A DNA stretch of 64,000 bases. Origin: Neonectria sp. B-13 (taxonomy: Eukaryota > Ascomycota > Sordariomycetes > Hypocreales > Nectriaceae). Positions 43,167-55,840 of this stretch are shown here, piece by piece. Positions within the stretch are counted from its first letter, which is position 1; every line of letters begins with the position of its first letter. Where the stretch lies: the NCBI GenBank assembly GCA_002682825.1, contig NOKP01000018.1:46962-110961 (forward strand), given 5' to 3'. The position numbers and the translations under genes were made by a program. Under the pieces are notes generated by a model, which was not told the origin of the DNA, ran no database searches, and worked only from the letters and a program-made list of their open reading frames with translations.

Positions 43167-43712
43167 TTACATATTTTCCTCCGTTGCCCTTTTGAGAGTG
43201 GCATTAAATGGCTCAAGGTAGTCCCGCATGCCTATTGAAACACCCTCCTTTCTAAGAATGGCATATGCGGTAACAACGAAAAAGAACATGTAGGGCAAGT
43301 TGTGTGAAGTAATCCAAGCATGAGTGCCGAGTTCAACAGTCCCATATACGTTTGTAGACAAAGAAATAGTTCCGTTGCCCCGCTCATTAACCACTTTCTT
43401 ATCCGCACTTGTTAGCAGCTCTTGAGCACGAGCAATGCGGGCGTACATGTCGTCAAACGTAACCAAGTCCTCATCACCCCAAACACCAGAAATATCAGTG
43501 TCTAGAGTTCGGCTAACCATCGTCCTGACTACGTTGCAGGCGCTATAGACCTGGAAGGTCAAAGTGTGCATGTCTTCGTAGATACGTGCCGACGGCAGGT
43601 TCGCTGCGTTGGGGGAATTTTCGCCTTTTTTTAGTATGATGGCCAAGGTAGTGAGGGCATCTTTGGCCACCACAAAGGAGGCACCGTAGAGAGTGAAAGG
43701 AGGAGTAGACAT
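43167..43712 (-). CDS. DUF1993 family protein
   Basis: One exon, 181 residues. The order of motifs fits DUF1993 (DinB-like four-helix proteins of fungi and proteobacteria): TLYGASFVVAKDALTTLAII, then ARIYEDMHTLTFQVYSACNV, the middle DLVTFDDMYARIARAQELL, and the C-terminal THAWITSHNLPYMFFFVVTA followed by AILRKEGVSIGMRDYL. The family usually has about 170 residues, so the gene is full length. Function of the family is not known; the fold resembles thiol/metal-binding DinB proteins. It stands alone between two long non-coding stretches and has its own TATA-like box about 100 bp upstream. Confidence 0.88.
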   Translation of the reverse strand: MSTPPFTLYGASFVVAKDALTTLAIILKKGENSPNAANLPSARIYEDMHTLTFQVYSACNVVRTMVSRTLDTDISGVWGDEDLVTFDDMYARIARAQELLTSADKKVVNERGNGTISLSTNVYGTVELGTHAWITSHNLPYMFFFVVTAYAILRKEGVSIGMRDYLEPFNATLKRATEENM

Positions 43713-43809
43713 GATAGGTATCGTGGCTTTAAGGTAGTAAAACAGCGTTGAGGTAGTAGAAGAAGCTGGCTAGAAAAAACAGTGTACTTGACGTGGGGGA
43801 CATAGGATT

Positions 43810-43818
43810 ATTTATATA
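43810..43818 (-). promoter_or_regulatory. TATA box of the DUF1993 gene
   Basis: TATATAAAT on the minus strand, about 98 bp upstream of the ATG at 43712. Confidence 0.5.
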
Positions 43819-46249
43819 GCTGTTGTCTTCCATCTTACATGTACAACAAAGTGATTACATACGAAGTAAGGTGACATCAAGTTGCCGTTTATCCGTAAAG
43901 GCCGGTTGCTCTGATCCCAGTGTTATTGGTCTGTATTCGGTTGCCTCTTACAGCGACCCCAACAAACCAATTACTGGCCTTGAAATATATCTCTTGGAGT
44001 CCATCATGCTCCACCATTCGGCAACAATATGCCGACGTCGGTACCGACATATTCGCCATTCGTCTTGATATTATAGCTAAGTTCATGCGCACGAGTTATC
44101 TTGCCTAGAGCGTCAGAAGGACCTAATAGCAAGAAAATAACCCTTGTCCCTGAAAAGTGGGAATGAGGCGACTGGTCTGTTGTTTATATATTACGCTGAT
44201 GGATTTACAGACCTTCACTGAAAATAATTATGAGATTTCTGGGAATGCCTACTAAAGTAATAGTTTAAATGATTCAGAGAAAGCAGGATATTCGGCAGAG
44301 TTAAGTCTACTAAAGCTTTTCAATCTTTAATGTCTTCCTAGGACTTTTTATTTGCTGTGCTCTACTAGGTTACCATAAGATATTATGGACTTTCCTTCAC
44401 GAGTTGATTTTACTCCAGATACAGGCTTTGGGCCGAAAGAACATGGACTATGATTTGTTTTCTGTAAGCAAACGAGCGCTATCCTTTTCTACCTTGCCGA
44501 CATCCTTTTTATTGGTACCAATGGGAGGGCATTGGTTGGACGTTGACTATATAATATCCCACACAGTATGAATAGCCTAGCCATAACCAATTGTAGTCGC
44601 TGTTTAGTACCGGATTTCAATTGAAGAGCACTAGCTCTGTAATATACTTGTTAATGCCAGGTACTTAAACTATAATCCAACTCGGCATTGTGGTACCAAT
44701 CCCATCCGCGCAGGCAGTATTGGATGGCGATAAAAGCATCCCTGAGAGTGTCACACTGAGCTCTATGAATACTGCTAAGTTATATATAGTTCAAGGCAGT
44801 AAAACTAGGTGTTGAAAGCAGTTTATCAGTGCAAGCGGCTGCAAGGGAAATCAGTATTTACACCGTCCCCTGTCGTTCTTCTCGAGATATGAAGGAGACA
44901 CCGCTGGAAGTAGCTGTCCAGTGAGTAGACAGAGGCTTCTCATCACTGCATGGCAGCATCAGTGGGCAATAATCATTTCTTAGTCAAGCTTTTAAGCACA
45001 CATCTTTATATATATGCATGGAATACTGAATATGCAGATTGGTGGACCAGCATAGCATGAATTTTTCATTTCTTTATTATGAATGAAGGTAAGTATAATT
45101 GCTACATTTCACTTAATCTGCACGAGAGATTAGATGATGAGCAAAGAAAGTTCATGTACTACACGTTTTTTAAGACCTTGGGCTCACTCTTGAGGTCAAT
45201 AGTAAAGCGGAGAACCTCATTTCCGTCATTTTCAAACGCTTCTTCCATGTGAATTAACTGACGGACCATGCGCAAATCGGCTCTAGCTCCATTCTTCAAT
45301 TCATCTTTGCCCACCCCAGATCCAAAACAGGTCCAAAAGCGTGAAATTTCGAGCGCAGAAGATTTATTTCTTCTATTACGCGTCTCAAATGCCTCGATCA
45401 ATGTACTATCGTCAAGATCAATAGCGCAGATGATGGATACAGTGTTTGAATTAGAAGTCTTAAGCAAAGCAAAGCGAAGTTATCAACAACAGGACGGTTG
45501 TAAAAGCGCGCTGACCCTTCTAGCCAATACTTCTGCTCGTATTACCACTCAGGCACTACTAGGATTATGGCTTTTACGGAAAATTCCATCATACGACCGG
45601 ATCCCGCGGATTCCTCGGGGTCCGAGGACTGCGATGTCATGAAAGAGTCAGGGGCATTTTTATTACCCACATGTTAAACAAGGCAGACTAATCAAGCTCG
45701 CTGTTTACAATTCGCTCTACAGCACCACAGATGTGTAGTTGGGGTGTGGCCGTGGTGCCTGTACATTCTTCATAGTAGGGCTCCCGCGTAGCGCCCAAAG
45801 CGTTTACCTTCCCCCTATTTACCTCATAGACAGACAGAAAAGGCATTTAACCCTTGACTAATGATAGATGAGGATGCGGGCAAAATCACATTGCTTCCGT
45901 TAATGCTCGGGAAACAAGTCCGCACTGGACCAGCCTGATCACCTTATCTATCGTAGGACACGTCTCTAGGGTTAAGGGTGAATATTTCCACTTTATTTTC
46001 ATTTTCCAAATTCACAGCCGACAGCACTACAGCTAATATGGAAGTTTGTTAACAAATTCCAATTGTAATGACGGCAACTTTATATAAGATGATAGATAAT
46101 CGGTTTGCTTCAAGGTCACGGTTCCAGACCGTGAAACACGCAATTTTCCCCCGGTTACTCTAGATGAGAGCCCTATACAAGCTGGGTTGAAAGAAAGAGA
46201 TAGGTGTTGCAAGAAGGTGCTCTAATCGGTCTGACATGAACATTTCCCG
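43819..46249. other. Long intergenic stretch, one doubtful small frame
   Basis: 2.4 kb of AT-rich DNA. At 45159-45467 the minus strand has a 102-codon frame (FETRNRRNKSSALEISRFW, ending LKSEPKVLKNV), and the opposite strand is open for 124 codons over 45268-45642. Neither shows a known motif; at best a gene relic. Confidence 0.4.
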
Positions 46250-47489
46250 CTACAAAAATGCAACAAAGGAGGTCAGGAGCAGAGTAGCAGCGATCAAACC
46301 TCCTTTAGCGGTTCCATGGGCGGCAGCCGAAGTAACACCAGTGTTGTCTGCGGCCGAGGTCTCGACAGGAGTAGAGGTTGCGTTGTCACTTCCAGATGGA
46401 CTAACGGCCGCGGTAGACGCATCCTGACTCTCGGACTCGCCCTTGGACGACTGAGTCTGAGTCTTAGCTCCAGAAGCGGGAGCCGTCTTGGTAATGGCCT
46501 TGTCTGTTGCAGAAGCTGCCTCGTCATCCTCACTCTCATCATTGGAGCCAGTGCCGGTCTTGACTTGGATGCTCTCGAAATCTCCCGAGTTGTCACTCCA
46601 GACGTACTCCTTGACGTCCTTGTTCGTCGCGTCGTCGCCGCCGGCATAGTCGACAATGGAGATGCTCTTGTAGTAGGCAATGAAGGGACTCTTCGAAAAG
46701 TCTGTGTAGCCGCCAGCCCAGTCAACGGTCCCCTTGGGGGTATCCTTGCCACCAGCACACCATGTTCCCAGCTTGACCTGCATTGGTGTCTCGGGAAAGC
46801 CTTTCACGCTGGAGGCCTTTAGAGTCCGCACAACGTCTTCGTTGATGAGCCAGTTGACGGCGTCCTTGGTCCATTCAATAGAGTACTTGTGATAAGTCGT
46901 CAGGGGTTCGGAAACGTCGTGGAAGGCTCCGCGGTCGTAAACGGTCGTGTCACCCTTCGAGAAGTAGTTGGTTTGCACCTTTTGTGCGTCACCACCAAGC
47001 CATTCCCAGTCGATCTAGGGCGTATTTAGCATCTTCCAGTTTAACAAATTGCATCTCATGGCATTTCCTACCTCATCAAGGTCGTCAGACTGCAGCACGA
47101 TGCTCGTCACAATGCCTTGTCCTTCAGCAGCCTGCATCTCGACGTCAACGCGGCCGAAAAAGATGAACTTCTTTAACGCCACGGTTGGGGCATTTGTCTC
47201 CTTCTCGATTGTGAAATGGGCGCCTTTGCTGTCGTACTTGATTTCGGTGGGTGGAAGCGTCTCGAAGGCACCGCACGCGCCCTTAGTGAGATCGCAGGAA
47301 ACCTTTTCCTTGCCAAGTGCCGCGTTTGGAGGGCACGCTTTTCGCATTGATATCAACATTTTGGTCCTTCTTCCAACAGTCTATCAACTCACTTTTCTTC
47401 AACGGATTGCAGTCAGAGTATGTCTGGGCAGAAACCGCCTGGAGAACTGCCAAGGACACGACGGCGGTGGAAATAATTTGTTTCAACAT
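46250..47489 (-). CDS. GPI-type GH16 cell-wall transglycosylase/glucanase (CRH1-like)
   Basis: Three exons, 47393-47489, 47072-47337 and 46250-47014, with introns of 55 and 57 bp keep frame and give 375 residues. The signal peptide MLKQIISTAVVSLAVLQAVSA is followed by a Cys-containing start (CNPLKKTCPPNAALGK), the GH16 core with VTSIVLQSDDLDEIDWEWLG (nucleophile and acid/base in DEIDWE, about 120-125), then VNWLINEDVVRTL and WAGGYTDFSKSPF. A Ser/Thr-rich stalk of about 100 residues and a hydrophobic C-terminus (GLIAATLLLTSFVAFL) give a GPI-anchor signal. This is the CRH1/CRR1 / Crf1 (Asp f 9) family, which cross-links chitin to beta-glucan at the wall. Intact, last gene before the repeat block. 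Confidence 0.93.
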
Positions 47490-48600
47490 TTCGTCGGGTC
47501 GTAGGTAGAATCGATTAAAGGAAATGATTGTAGCAAGACGGGCTCTTGACAGTAGGTGAATGATGAAAAAAGGAAATTGCAGGCCTAAAATTGTCAATGA
47601 AAGAGATGAGAGTAAATATCGGACAGACGTAGCTCTTATAGAGGAGAGACAAGAATGTGAGGTGGAGGGGGGGGTCTACTGAAACATAGCCTCGTATCTC
47701 AAGAGACTATCTACCTCCATTCCCCAAGCTCTTTACAGTCCCTGATCGTATCCCGTCAGGCCTATTTACGGAATAGAACCCCTGCACACTAAGTGCTCTG
47801 ATTATCACGTATGCCAAGCCGCCGTTCCAATGCCTATTTTCCACTTTGATACGAGAGGAAATGGCGAGTACCCCTTGATGAGATATTGCTAATAGCTTGC
47901 TCATATGCTGCCCAGTATGGATTAATTACCAGGTGATAAACTACACGAATACAGGGAACAGACGGGTCACTGGACTCCTCAAATGACAAAATCATCAACT
48001 CCAGGATTATGGTCCCAAGGGATAACAGAGGTTGCGAGTCCTCCTTGAAGCTTGTGGTTATCCAGCATGAGCTATCGTGCGATAACCACGCTAGTTTTCT
48101 TGCCAAGCGGGGAACTAAGAACGTCCAGACTGGTTCACTACAGCTGAACTTTGCGTAGGACATCAGTTATTATGGCCAGTGGTCTTCATGCTCTAGATGT
48201 ACCTCTCTTTACTATATATAGCAGCACAAGGTCGTTGTTTCCTTTAACGTGGGTCTATACGAGATCGACAGTAAGGGTACGGGGCGCGCGGGGTCCGAAG
48301 ACATAGCTGGTGTTGATAACAACCCCAACAAATTTGTTCATTCAAAGGAAGCTTACTAGATTGGGTGATTAGAATCATCACGCTTCCCAGGGGTTTGAAA
48401 GGATATCTGGGTCATATAAGCAAGGTGAGACAACGGCTCCCCAACCAGTGGATGGTCGGATTCGATTGGCCCTCAACGAAGGTCGATGAAATCTAGAGGT
48501 TAGATAACAGTTTAAGCAGTCTGTTCTTTAGTAGTATAATAAGCAGTGTTATAGCCTGGGTTGGAATTAAGCAGTTATAACTGGTAGAACTATTCTAGCA
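47490..48600. other. Intergenic, transition to AT-rich block
   Basis: 1.1 kb with normal base composition up to about 48590, no gene recognised. After TAACTGGTAGAACTATTCTAGC the composition changes within a few tens of bases. Confidence 0.5.
47635..47640 (-). promoter_or_regulatory. TATA-like box of the CRH1-like gene
   Basis: TATAAG within CCTCTATAAGAG, about 146 bp upstream of the ATG at 47489. Modest support. Confidence 0.35.
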
Positions 48601-48700
48601 TTAAATTTTTCCATATAATTACAATATATAATACTAATATATTAAATAGAACTTATTTAAAATAGTTTAATACTAATTAATATATATATATTAAATAAGT

Positions 48701-49350
48701 TATTATTAAAACTATTCTTTAAATTATTATTTCTACTTATTTATAATTCTATTAAATAATTATATATTTCTTTTACTTAAGTTTAATAGAAAGATAGATC
48801 TTTAGATTTTAAGCTTAATTATTAACTTTTACCTCTTTTATAGAACTCCTTTTATTAAATCTCTTTATATAGATTTATAATTAATATTAAAAGTAACTAT
48901 AGGATTTTTTTACTTTTTAATATATTATTCTTCTAATTATAAGTTAATTAGTATAATATTATTTATTAATTATATAATCTATAAGATATAATTATAATAC
49001 TTAAGACTATTAATAATAAAAAATCTATATTAATAGTATTATTATTTCTTTTTAACTTTAAAGCTAGCTTTTTAAAATAAAAACCTTATTTTATTATAAT
49101 TTATTAAGCTATTATTATATTAGACTAAGTTGTATTTTATAATAAAATATAATAATTAAAAACTATTAATTAAACTAATTCTTTAATTTAAAAGTATTAA
49201 TTAGTTTTAATCTTTTTTATATTATATAAATTAAACCTTTAAATTATAATTTATAGCTTAAAAATAAGACTTAAATCTACTTAAAATAAACTATATAAGT
49301 TATATAAAAGCATATAAGTATAGTTTAATAAGGGCTTATTAAGCTATAAT
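48701..49350 (+). repeat. 1.05-kb repeat family, copy 1 (truncated, strongly mutated)
   Basis: Starts TATTATTAAAACTATTC, the mutated form of CACTGTTGAAAC, and follows the family consensus for about 650 bp to AAGGGCTTATTAAGCTATAA. The second half, with the 16-bp minisatellite, is missing. Confidence 0.7.
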
Positions 49351-49358
49351 ATTTAAAT

Positions 49359-50147
49359 ATTTAAATATAATAATCCTTAGTAATATATACTTAAAGAAAG
49401 AACTAAAGATTAAATAGTTATAAGAGTTAAAATAATATACCTAACCTTTAATAGACTAATCAGCCATTAAACCAAAAGATCAACCAATTTAAGTAAGCTA
49501 GTATTATCTAAATCACACTATACAATTAGTTATAAGGAGCGCTAGGCGCTCGGCCCCTGGCCGGCCCTATCTCCTTACAATTATCCCCCTCTCTGAACAG
49601 TACATCTTAGGCTACTAACTTGAACAGGCTTAGCATAACCCCTTCTAGCTTGATAGAGCCTAGGTCCCCCTTCTGTAACCAACTGTATAGGGTCTCTACT
49701 ATAGTAGCTAGGAACATAACAGCTATAGCTATACCTATATATTTACTATTAAAGAGCTTAGTCTAGCCTTTAGACTAATTAATAATAATTATAATTATTA
49801 ACCTTTAGGGACCTAATTGTAATAGTAACTATATATTGGCTGCCTTATGAGCTAGTAGTCTATTATAGTTATAAGGTTTAAAGGGGATTTGAACCTATAA
49901 CCTCTTATATAGCTACTAACCTAATATATACTTAAATAATTATAAGAGTTAGAGTAATATACTTAACCTTTAATAGACTAATTAGTTATTAAATTAAAAG
50001 ATTAATTAATTTAAGTAAGCTAGTATTATCTGGATTATATTATATAATTGGTTATAAGGAGTGATAGGTGTTTAGCCCCTAGCTAGCTCTATCTCTATAT
50101 AATAATATAAAAGAAAATAGAAAGAATAATAGTATAATAGGATTAAT
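49359..50147 (-). repeat. 1.05-kb repeat family, copy 2 (inverted fragment split by the 685-bp insertion)
   Basis: The inverted family end ATTTAAATATAATAATCC starts at 49359 and runs to about 49416, is interrupted by the candidate TRIM, and resumes at 50102 with ATAATATAAAAGAAAATAG before copy 3 cuts it off. Confidence 0.65.
49417..50101 (-). mobile_element. Candidate TRIM (miniature LTR retrotransposon), 163-bp terminal repeats
   Basis: Two direct repeats of 163 bp, 49417-49579 and 49939-50101, flank a 359-bp interior. Read on the minus strand each starts TGTAAGGAGATAGGG (or its mutated form), so the expected TG start is present; the CA end is not clear after mutation. Next to the minus-strand 5' repeat lies a tRNA-like stretch (about 49885-49930) that includes GGTTCAAATCC, as in a T-arm, possibly linked to a primer binding site. 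No coding capacity. It sits inside an inverted copy of the 1.05-kb repeat, so it inserted later. A clean target-site duplication could not be read. The left repeat and part of the interior are less mutated than the surroundings. Confidence 0.6.
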
Positions 50148-51195
50148 CACTGTTGAAACTACTGTTTGGACTACTGTTTCTACTTATCCGCGATTACACT
50201 GAACAGTCACATGTTTCCTTTGCTTGAGCTTAACAGGGGGATAGATCTTTGGATTTTGAACCTAATTATTGACTTTTGCCCCCTCCAGCTTCCAACTCCC
50301 TCTACTAAATCCCTCTATACAGCTTTATGGCTAATGTTAGAAATGACTAGATTCTTTTGGTTTTTAATGCATTACTCCTTCAGCTGTAGGTTAATTAGAA
50401 CAATATTACCTATTAACTGTATAATCCATAAGGTATAGATAGGGTTATATAGCTTCTTAAGGAACTCTTTCTCTATAGTAGTAATATTATTATTTCTTTT
50501 TAGCTTTAGAGCTAGCCTCTCTAGAAAGAGCTATTCTATTATAATCTACTAGGTAGTTATTATATTAAGCTTTATTTCTTCTTATAATAGGATATTATAG
50601 CTAAAGACTACTAATTAAACTAATTCCTTAGGTTTAAAGTAGTTAATTATAGGCTATTTTATATGCCTTAGGCTAGACTTTTAAGCTATAATTTATAGTA
50701 TAGAAATAAGACTTAGATATTCTTTTAATTCAATATATAGGTTATATAAGAGCCTATATATATAGCTTAGTAAGGGCTTATTAGGCTATAGTATAATTTA
50801 GATAGTAGTTATCTTATACAATTAGTAGTATAGTTATTATATTATTTAAAAGGTTAGATGGAATGCAAAAAGGTAACCTAGAAAGCGCAGAGGCTAGGCT
50901 TTTATCCTAAGGGGTTTTAGCCTTTTTTAAGATTTAGCTTTTCTAGGGTCTAGCTTTTCTAAGATTTAGCTTTTCTAAGATCTAACTTTTCTAAGATCTA
51001 GCTTTTCTAGCTGATTAGAGTAGTAAAACTTATACCTTAACTTTACAGTAGAAATTTTTATCTCTTTAAGTTATTATTGCCTTAGGCTTAGGTATTAAGC
51101 CTATTATACTATTGTTTTTTCTATTTTCTTTTATACTATTTAATCTTTAGCCCCTTCTCTAGGTATATACTACTAAGGACTATTATATCTAAAAA
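50148..51195 (+). repeat. 1.05-kb repeat family, copy 3 (full length, mosaic)
   Basis: Runs from CACTGTTGAAACTACTG to GGACTATTATATCTAAA. The first 300 bp are nearly unmutated (CpA and TpG kept), the rest strongly AT-biased. Contains five 16-bp units. Confidence 0.8.
50929..51008 (+). repeat. 16-bp minisatellite in copy 3, five units
   Basis: Five tandem units of the type AAGATCTAGCTTTTCT, preceded by CCTAAGGGGTTTTAGCC and followed by AGCTGATTAGAG. Confidence 0.9.
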
Positions 51196-52473
51196 AAAAA
51201 AATATATATAGTAAAAAAGTATTTTATAAGATCTTCTTAAGATCTAATATTAGAAAATAAAAGAAATCTATTTTTTAATTTACTTTCTTAGTTCTATATT
51301 TACTTCTTTAACTAAGAATAATAAACCTTTTTAGAGTATTATTATTTTTATACCTTTTATAATTAGTATTATTCTTTCTAACTAATCTTTATAATAGAAG
51401 GAAGAATAATATTATTATATATAAAGTTAATAATACTTTTCTACTAAGTAAGAGAAATTAGACCTTTTAGAATATATATAGTATAGAATCTTAACTTTAG
51501 TATAAATAATATAAATTAGTTAGTAATTTAAAGTAAGTCTATTAGATTAGTATTAATTAAATTTTTTTTTATCTTAATACTTATTATAATATTAAAGTAC
51601 TAATCTTACTCTTTATAGATCTTTTAATTATCTATATAGACTAAATAAGCTTTATTAATAAATTAGATTATAGATATAATTACTATCTAAGTAGCTTAAG
51701 TCCTCTAAGGTATAAGAGCTAATAATATATCCTTTATTAAGATATTACTTCTTATAAGGCTTCTAAGTATATTCTTTATTAAAATATCATTCTTTATAGG
51801 CTTATATAGTAATATAAAAGCTCTTAAAGGTATCTTAAGTAAGATTAACTATAAAGGTTTAATACTCTTAACCCTTTTTATTAGCTTAGATATTAACCTA
51901 AGTAAGTTATATTAAGTTCCTTTAATAAAGGTATTATCCTTTATTAAAGTCTTTATAATTAAAAGTATCTTTCTAGATAAAGAAATTAGGATAAATAACT
52001 TCTTAGATAGAAGGATTATAATTAGTAACTTTTTAGATAAAGAAGGAATTAGGATTAATAATTTCTTCTAAGAGTTAATTAAATTAAGAAAGATAATACT
52101 TTTAAGCTTACTTTTAAACTACTTAAAAAGTCTATTATTAATTATAAACTCTTTCTTAATAAAGGCTTTAGTAAGATTAATAAGTATAATAAACTTAAGC
52201 TTATTAATATTTAATTAATATATTAAGGAACTTTAAATCTCTTTACTAAAAGGTATAATAAGATATAAAATAAATTAGTAATTATTTAAGAGTTTATTTA
52301 GCCTAAGGCCTAATTATATAATAGTTAAAAAGCTATTATAATAAGTAAAAATATTAAAGGTTTAAAGCTTATTATTAACTAATAAGAGTTAATAGTATAT
52401 ATTTAATACTTAGTTAATAGTTTAATTATAATTTCCTAGGCTATACTTTAAATCTTTAATCTTTAGCTTCTTT

Positions 52474-52506
52474 ATTTAGATATAATAGTCCTTAGTAGCA
52501 CACACT
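52474..52506 (-). repeat. 1.05-kb repeat family, terminal scrap
   Basis: A short inverted copy of the family end (ATTTAGATATAATAGTCC, then TTAGTAGCACACAC) stands alone; CACACA is unmutated here. Confidence 0.6.
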
Positions 52507-55500
52507 TTTAGCTTCTTTATAATAGTATAATTAAAGAAGTTTTTAACTTAATCTAAGTTAAAAGCCTTAGCTTTCTTATTATTCTTTTTTACTTTTACTA
52601 ATTAATTAAGCTTTTAATCTTAAAAATATAAAGCAAATTCAATTCCCTTAGATATCTCTTTCTTTACTTAAATAATAAGTTCCTTTAGAGTAATACTACT
52701 CTTTATTATTTACTTCTTTATTAGGCTAATTAGCTCTTAGATAGCTAGAGTAATAAGAAAGGTTCTAAGGAAGTTATATTTTTATTAATTATCTTAGTAA
52801 GAAGTAAGCATTCTATAAATAAGGAATTTATAAAGTATACTATTAAGAGCTATAATCTCTCTTTAAGCAATAGTAAGAACTATAAATTATTCCTTCTTTT
52901 CTTTCTTTAGAGTATTAAAAATATAGAAGTATCTTTCTTTTAAGTCCTAAATATAGATAATTTAATAGGTTTAATTAGTAAAGTAGATAATTCTAATAAG
53001 GAATCTTCAATTAAATTAAGTTTCTTAGAGTAATTAGAATTCTAAGAAGGGTTAGCTTTTTATAATAAAAATAACCTTCCTAATAAGCTTAATTAAATAG
53101 TTAAATTATTCCTATTTATTAGCTTTAATCTTAAAGGTATTAAGGGTAAGATTACTAAAAGTAATAATAATTAGATTCTTTATATTATAAGTTATTAGAT
53201 ATAGGAATATAAGAAGGCTAAAGTTAATAGATATCTCTTTATTCTAGAGATTATTTAGTAATTCCTATAGATCTATATAATACTTACCCTAAGGGTTAAA
53301 GTCTTTCTTATTAAAGTCTAAGTAAGATTAAATAGTCTTAACTTAAACTTTAATTGTATTTCTATCTCCTAAGGCTAAGTACTTTAGGCTTATATTTCCT
53401 TAGTAAGATTAGTTAAGTTAAAAAGGGTAAAAGATTAATTAATTAGTTAGATTCTAATAAAATAGTATCTTAAATATAAGCTTTTCTAAATATAAAAAGC
53501 TTTATTTATTCTCTTTATTATAAATAATCTCTTTATAGAGTATTAATTTATTATTAGTATAATAAAACTACTTTTTTTTCTTTATATTCTCTTTAGAAGT
53601 AGTTATTACTATAGTATTTTAAAGAGTAAGAGTACTTTTAAAAGTTAGTCTAATTATAAAGAAATAAAGAATAAGATTTCTATTGAAATTTAGGCTTAAA
53701 TAGAAGAGAATTATAATATTAGAGCTTAAGTTATAATATAGATTTTCCTTAGAACTAAAATATAAAGAGAGTATATATATATTAGTATTTCTAAAAGATT
53801 ATATATTAATAATTTCCTTATTATAGAATACTATATTCTTTATAATAGTAAATTATAGTAATAATAGTTATTATTTTCTAAACCTTTTTACTAAGTTCTT
53901 TTTATTTATTATAATAAACTTAGATACTTACTTCTTAAAAACCCTTCTCTTTTATATAAAGCCTTATTAGATTAGCCTTAAGACTTAAACCTTTATACTT
54001 AATACTTCTTAAGTTATTTCTTTTTCTTTTAGACTTATTATTCTCTTATATTTCTTATAATCTTTTTCTTTTTTATTATCCTTTAATAGCTTAGCTAACT
54101 ATAATAGCTTCTTATTAGAATAAGCTTATTATCCTTTTAAGTTTCCCTTAATTAAAGCTCTTAAATATTTATTATTTTACTAAATATTAAGTTAATATTA
54201 GTTTATTTAATTATTAGAATAATATCTATTAGAAAGATTATAATAATATTCTCCTTAAGCTCTTTCTAATTTTATATCTTAACTTAGTTCTTACTTTAGT
54301 AAGTTTCTTTTTCTTTTTTCTATTAAATTAAATAATCTAATAAAATACTTCTTTAGGTCTTAAAGTCATTCTAAGTCTAGTTCTATAGTTTCTAGGCTCT
54401 TAATTAACTTAGCTATTTATTATATATTAAGTTAGATATTTAATTTTCTTCTTTTAGTAATTACTTAATCTTTCTTATTTAGTTCCTTTAATAACTTTCT
54501 TTCTATAATTTAATTATTATCTCTAGGATAGAGCTTTTAGTAATCTATACTCTTTAGTCTATTTTTATTCTAATTAATTAAGCTTATCTTAAAGAGTACT
54601 TTTTTATTAATCTTCTTTCTTTATTATATCTCCTTAAGGCTCTTATTATTACTTTTATTAGGGTTATTAACCTAGTTATATATTATTATTATATTTATAA
54701 TTACTTTTTAATAACTATCTATTTTAATAAGTATATTTTAATACCTTTTTATACTTATATTTTAGTTTTTAGCTTTATATATAATTAATATATTAATTAT
54801 ATTTAGTATAATTATTTTAATTATAATTAAAAGTTCTTTGATAAGTACTTAGCTTTAAATCATTAGAAAGATCCTTAGAAGTTCTCTTTAAGTAATAAGA
54901 CTACTATTCTAAATATATTAACCTTTTTTACTTTAAATATCTTTAATTCTTATTCTTATCTTTATATTATCTTAAAGTATTCTTCTAAATTAAATAGCTC
55001 TTTTAATACTAAAATCTATAGATAAGCTATTCTAGTTTCTATTAAGGCCCTTTAAGATAGATATTAAGCTTTTTAACTAACTAGATTAATACTTCCCTTT
55101 ATCTAAAGACTTCTTTTTCCCCTTAGAATAAGTAATAAGTAGTAAGTAAATACTTAATATTTAGTACTACTACTTAGTTATTATTACTTTCTTCTTTTTT
55201 AAATAGACTCTTTTTATTCTATTCTTTTTTTACTATAAGGTTTATTTATCTTATAGTAAGTATAAAGTTTAATCTAAATAGTTATTTTAGGTCTTTTCTC
55301 TTTATAAATATAATATATTTAGTCTTCTTTAATAACTCTATTATATTCTTTTTCTTTCTATTTTCTTATATAGTAATATTATTATCCTTAGTTAATACTA
55401 TATCCTTAGTATCTTATAAGATACTTAAATTACTATATATTAACTTTTAGCTTTTATAGTTATCTTTAGAATATAAACTTAGAAATCTCCTTTAAGCCCC

Positions 55501-55840
55501 TTTTATAGTTAAATAATAAGCTTTAGCTTAGAGTTATTAGATAAGGAATTTATCTTACTTAGCTTATAAGATATATTATAAAATGTTTTTTTATTAGATT
55601 TTTTATTCTTATTATTAGATAGTAATCCTATTATTTCTTTATTATTAAAGCTTATCTATTAGTCTTAATTATCCTTCTAGAAAGCCTTTAACTAGTCTTT
55701 ATAATAGGTCTTTAAAAGCTTAATTCTAGTAAGAGTCTTAAGCTTATAAGTCCTAGTTTCTATAAAAGCTTTATAAACCTTATAAGATTCTTTCTATCTT
55801 AGTTTAAGCTTTATAGCTAAAGAGAGATTATTATAGTTTT

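Noticed and set aside
45159..45642. Small gene on either strand
   Set aside because: Overlapping frames on both strands, no motif, no splice support, AT-rich setting; kept only as a remark.
49885..49930. tRNA gene
   Set aside because: Only a T-arm-like GGTTCAAATCC (minus strand) and a loose upstream match are present; no full cloverleaf could be folded by eye. Treated as part of the TRIM candidate.
50929..51008. CRISPR array
   Set aside because: The 16-bp units are directly adjacent without unique spacers, in a eukaryotic genome; a minisatellite.
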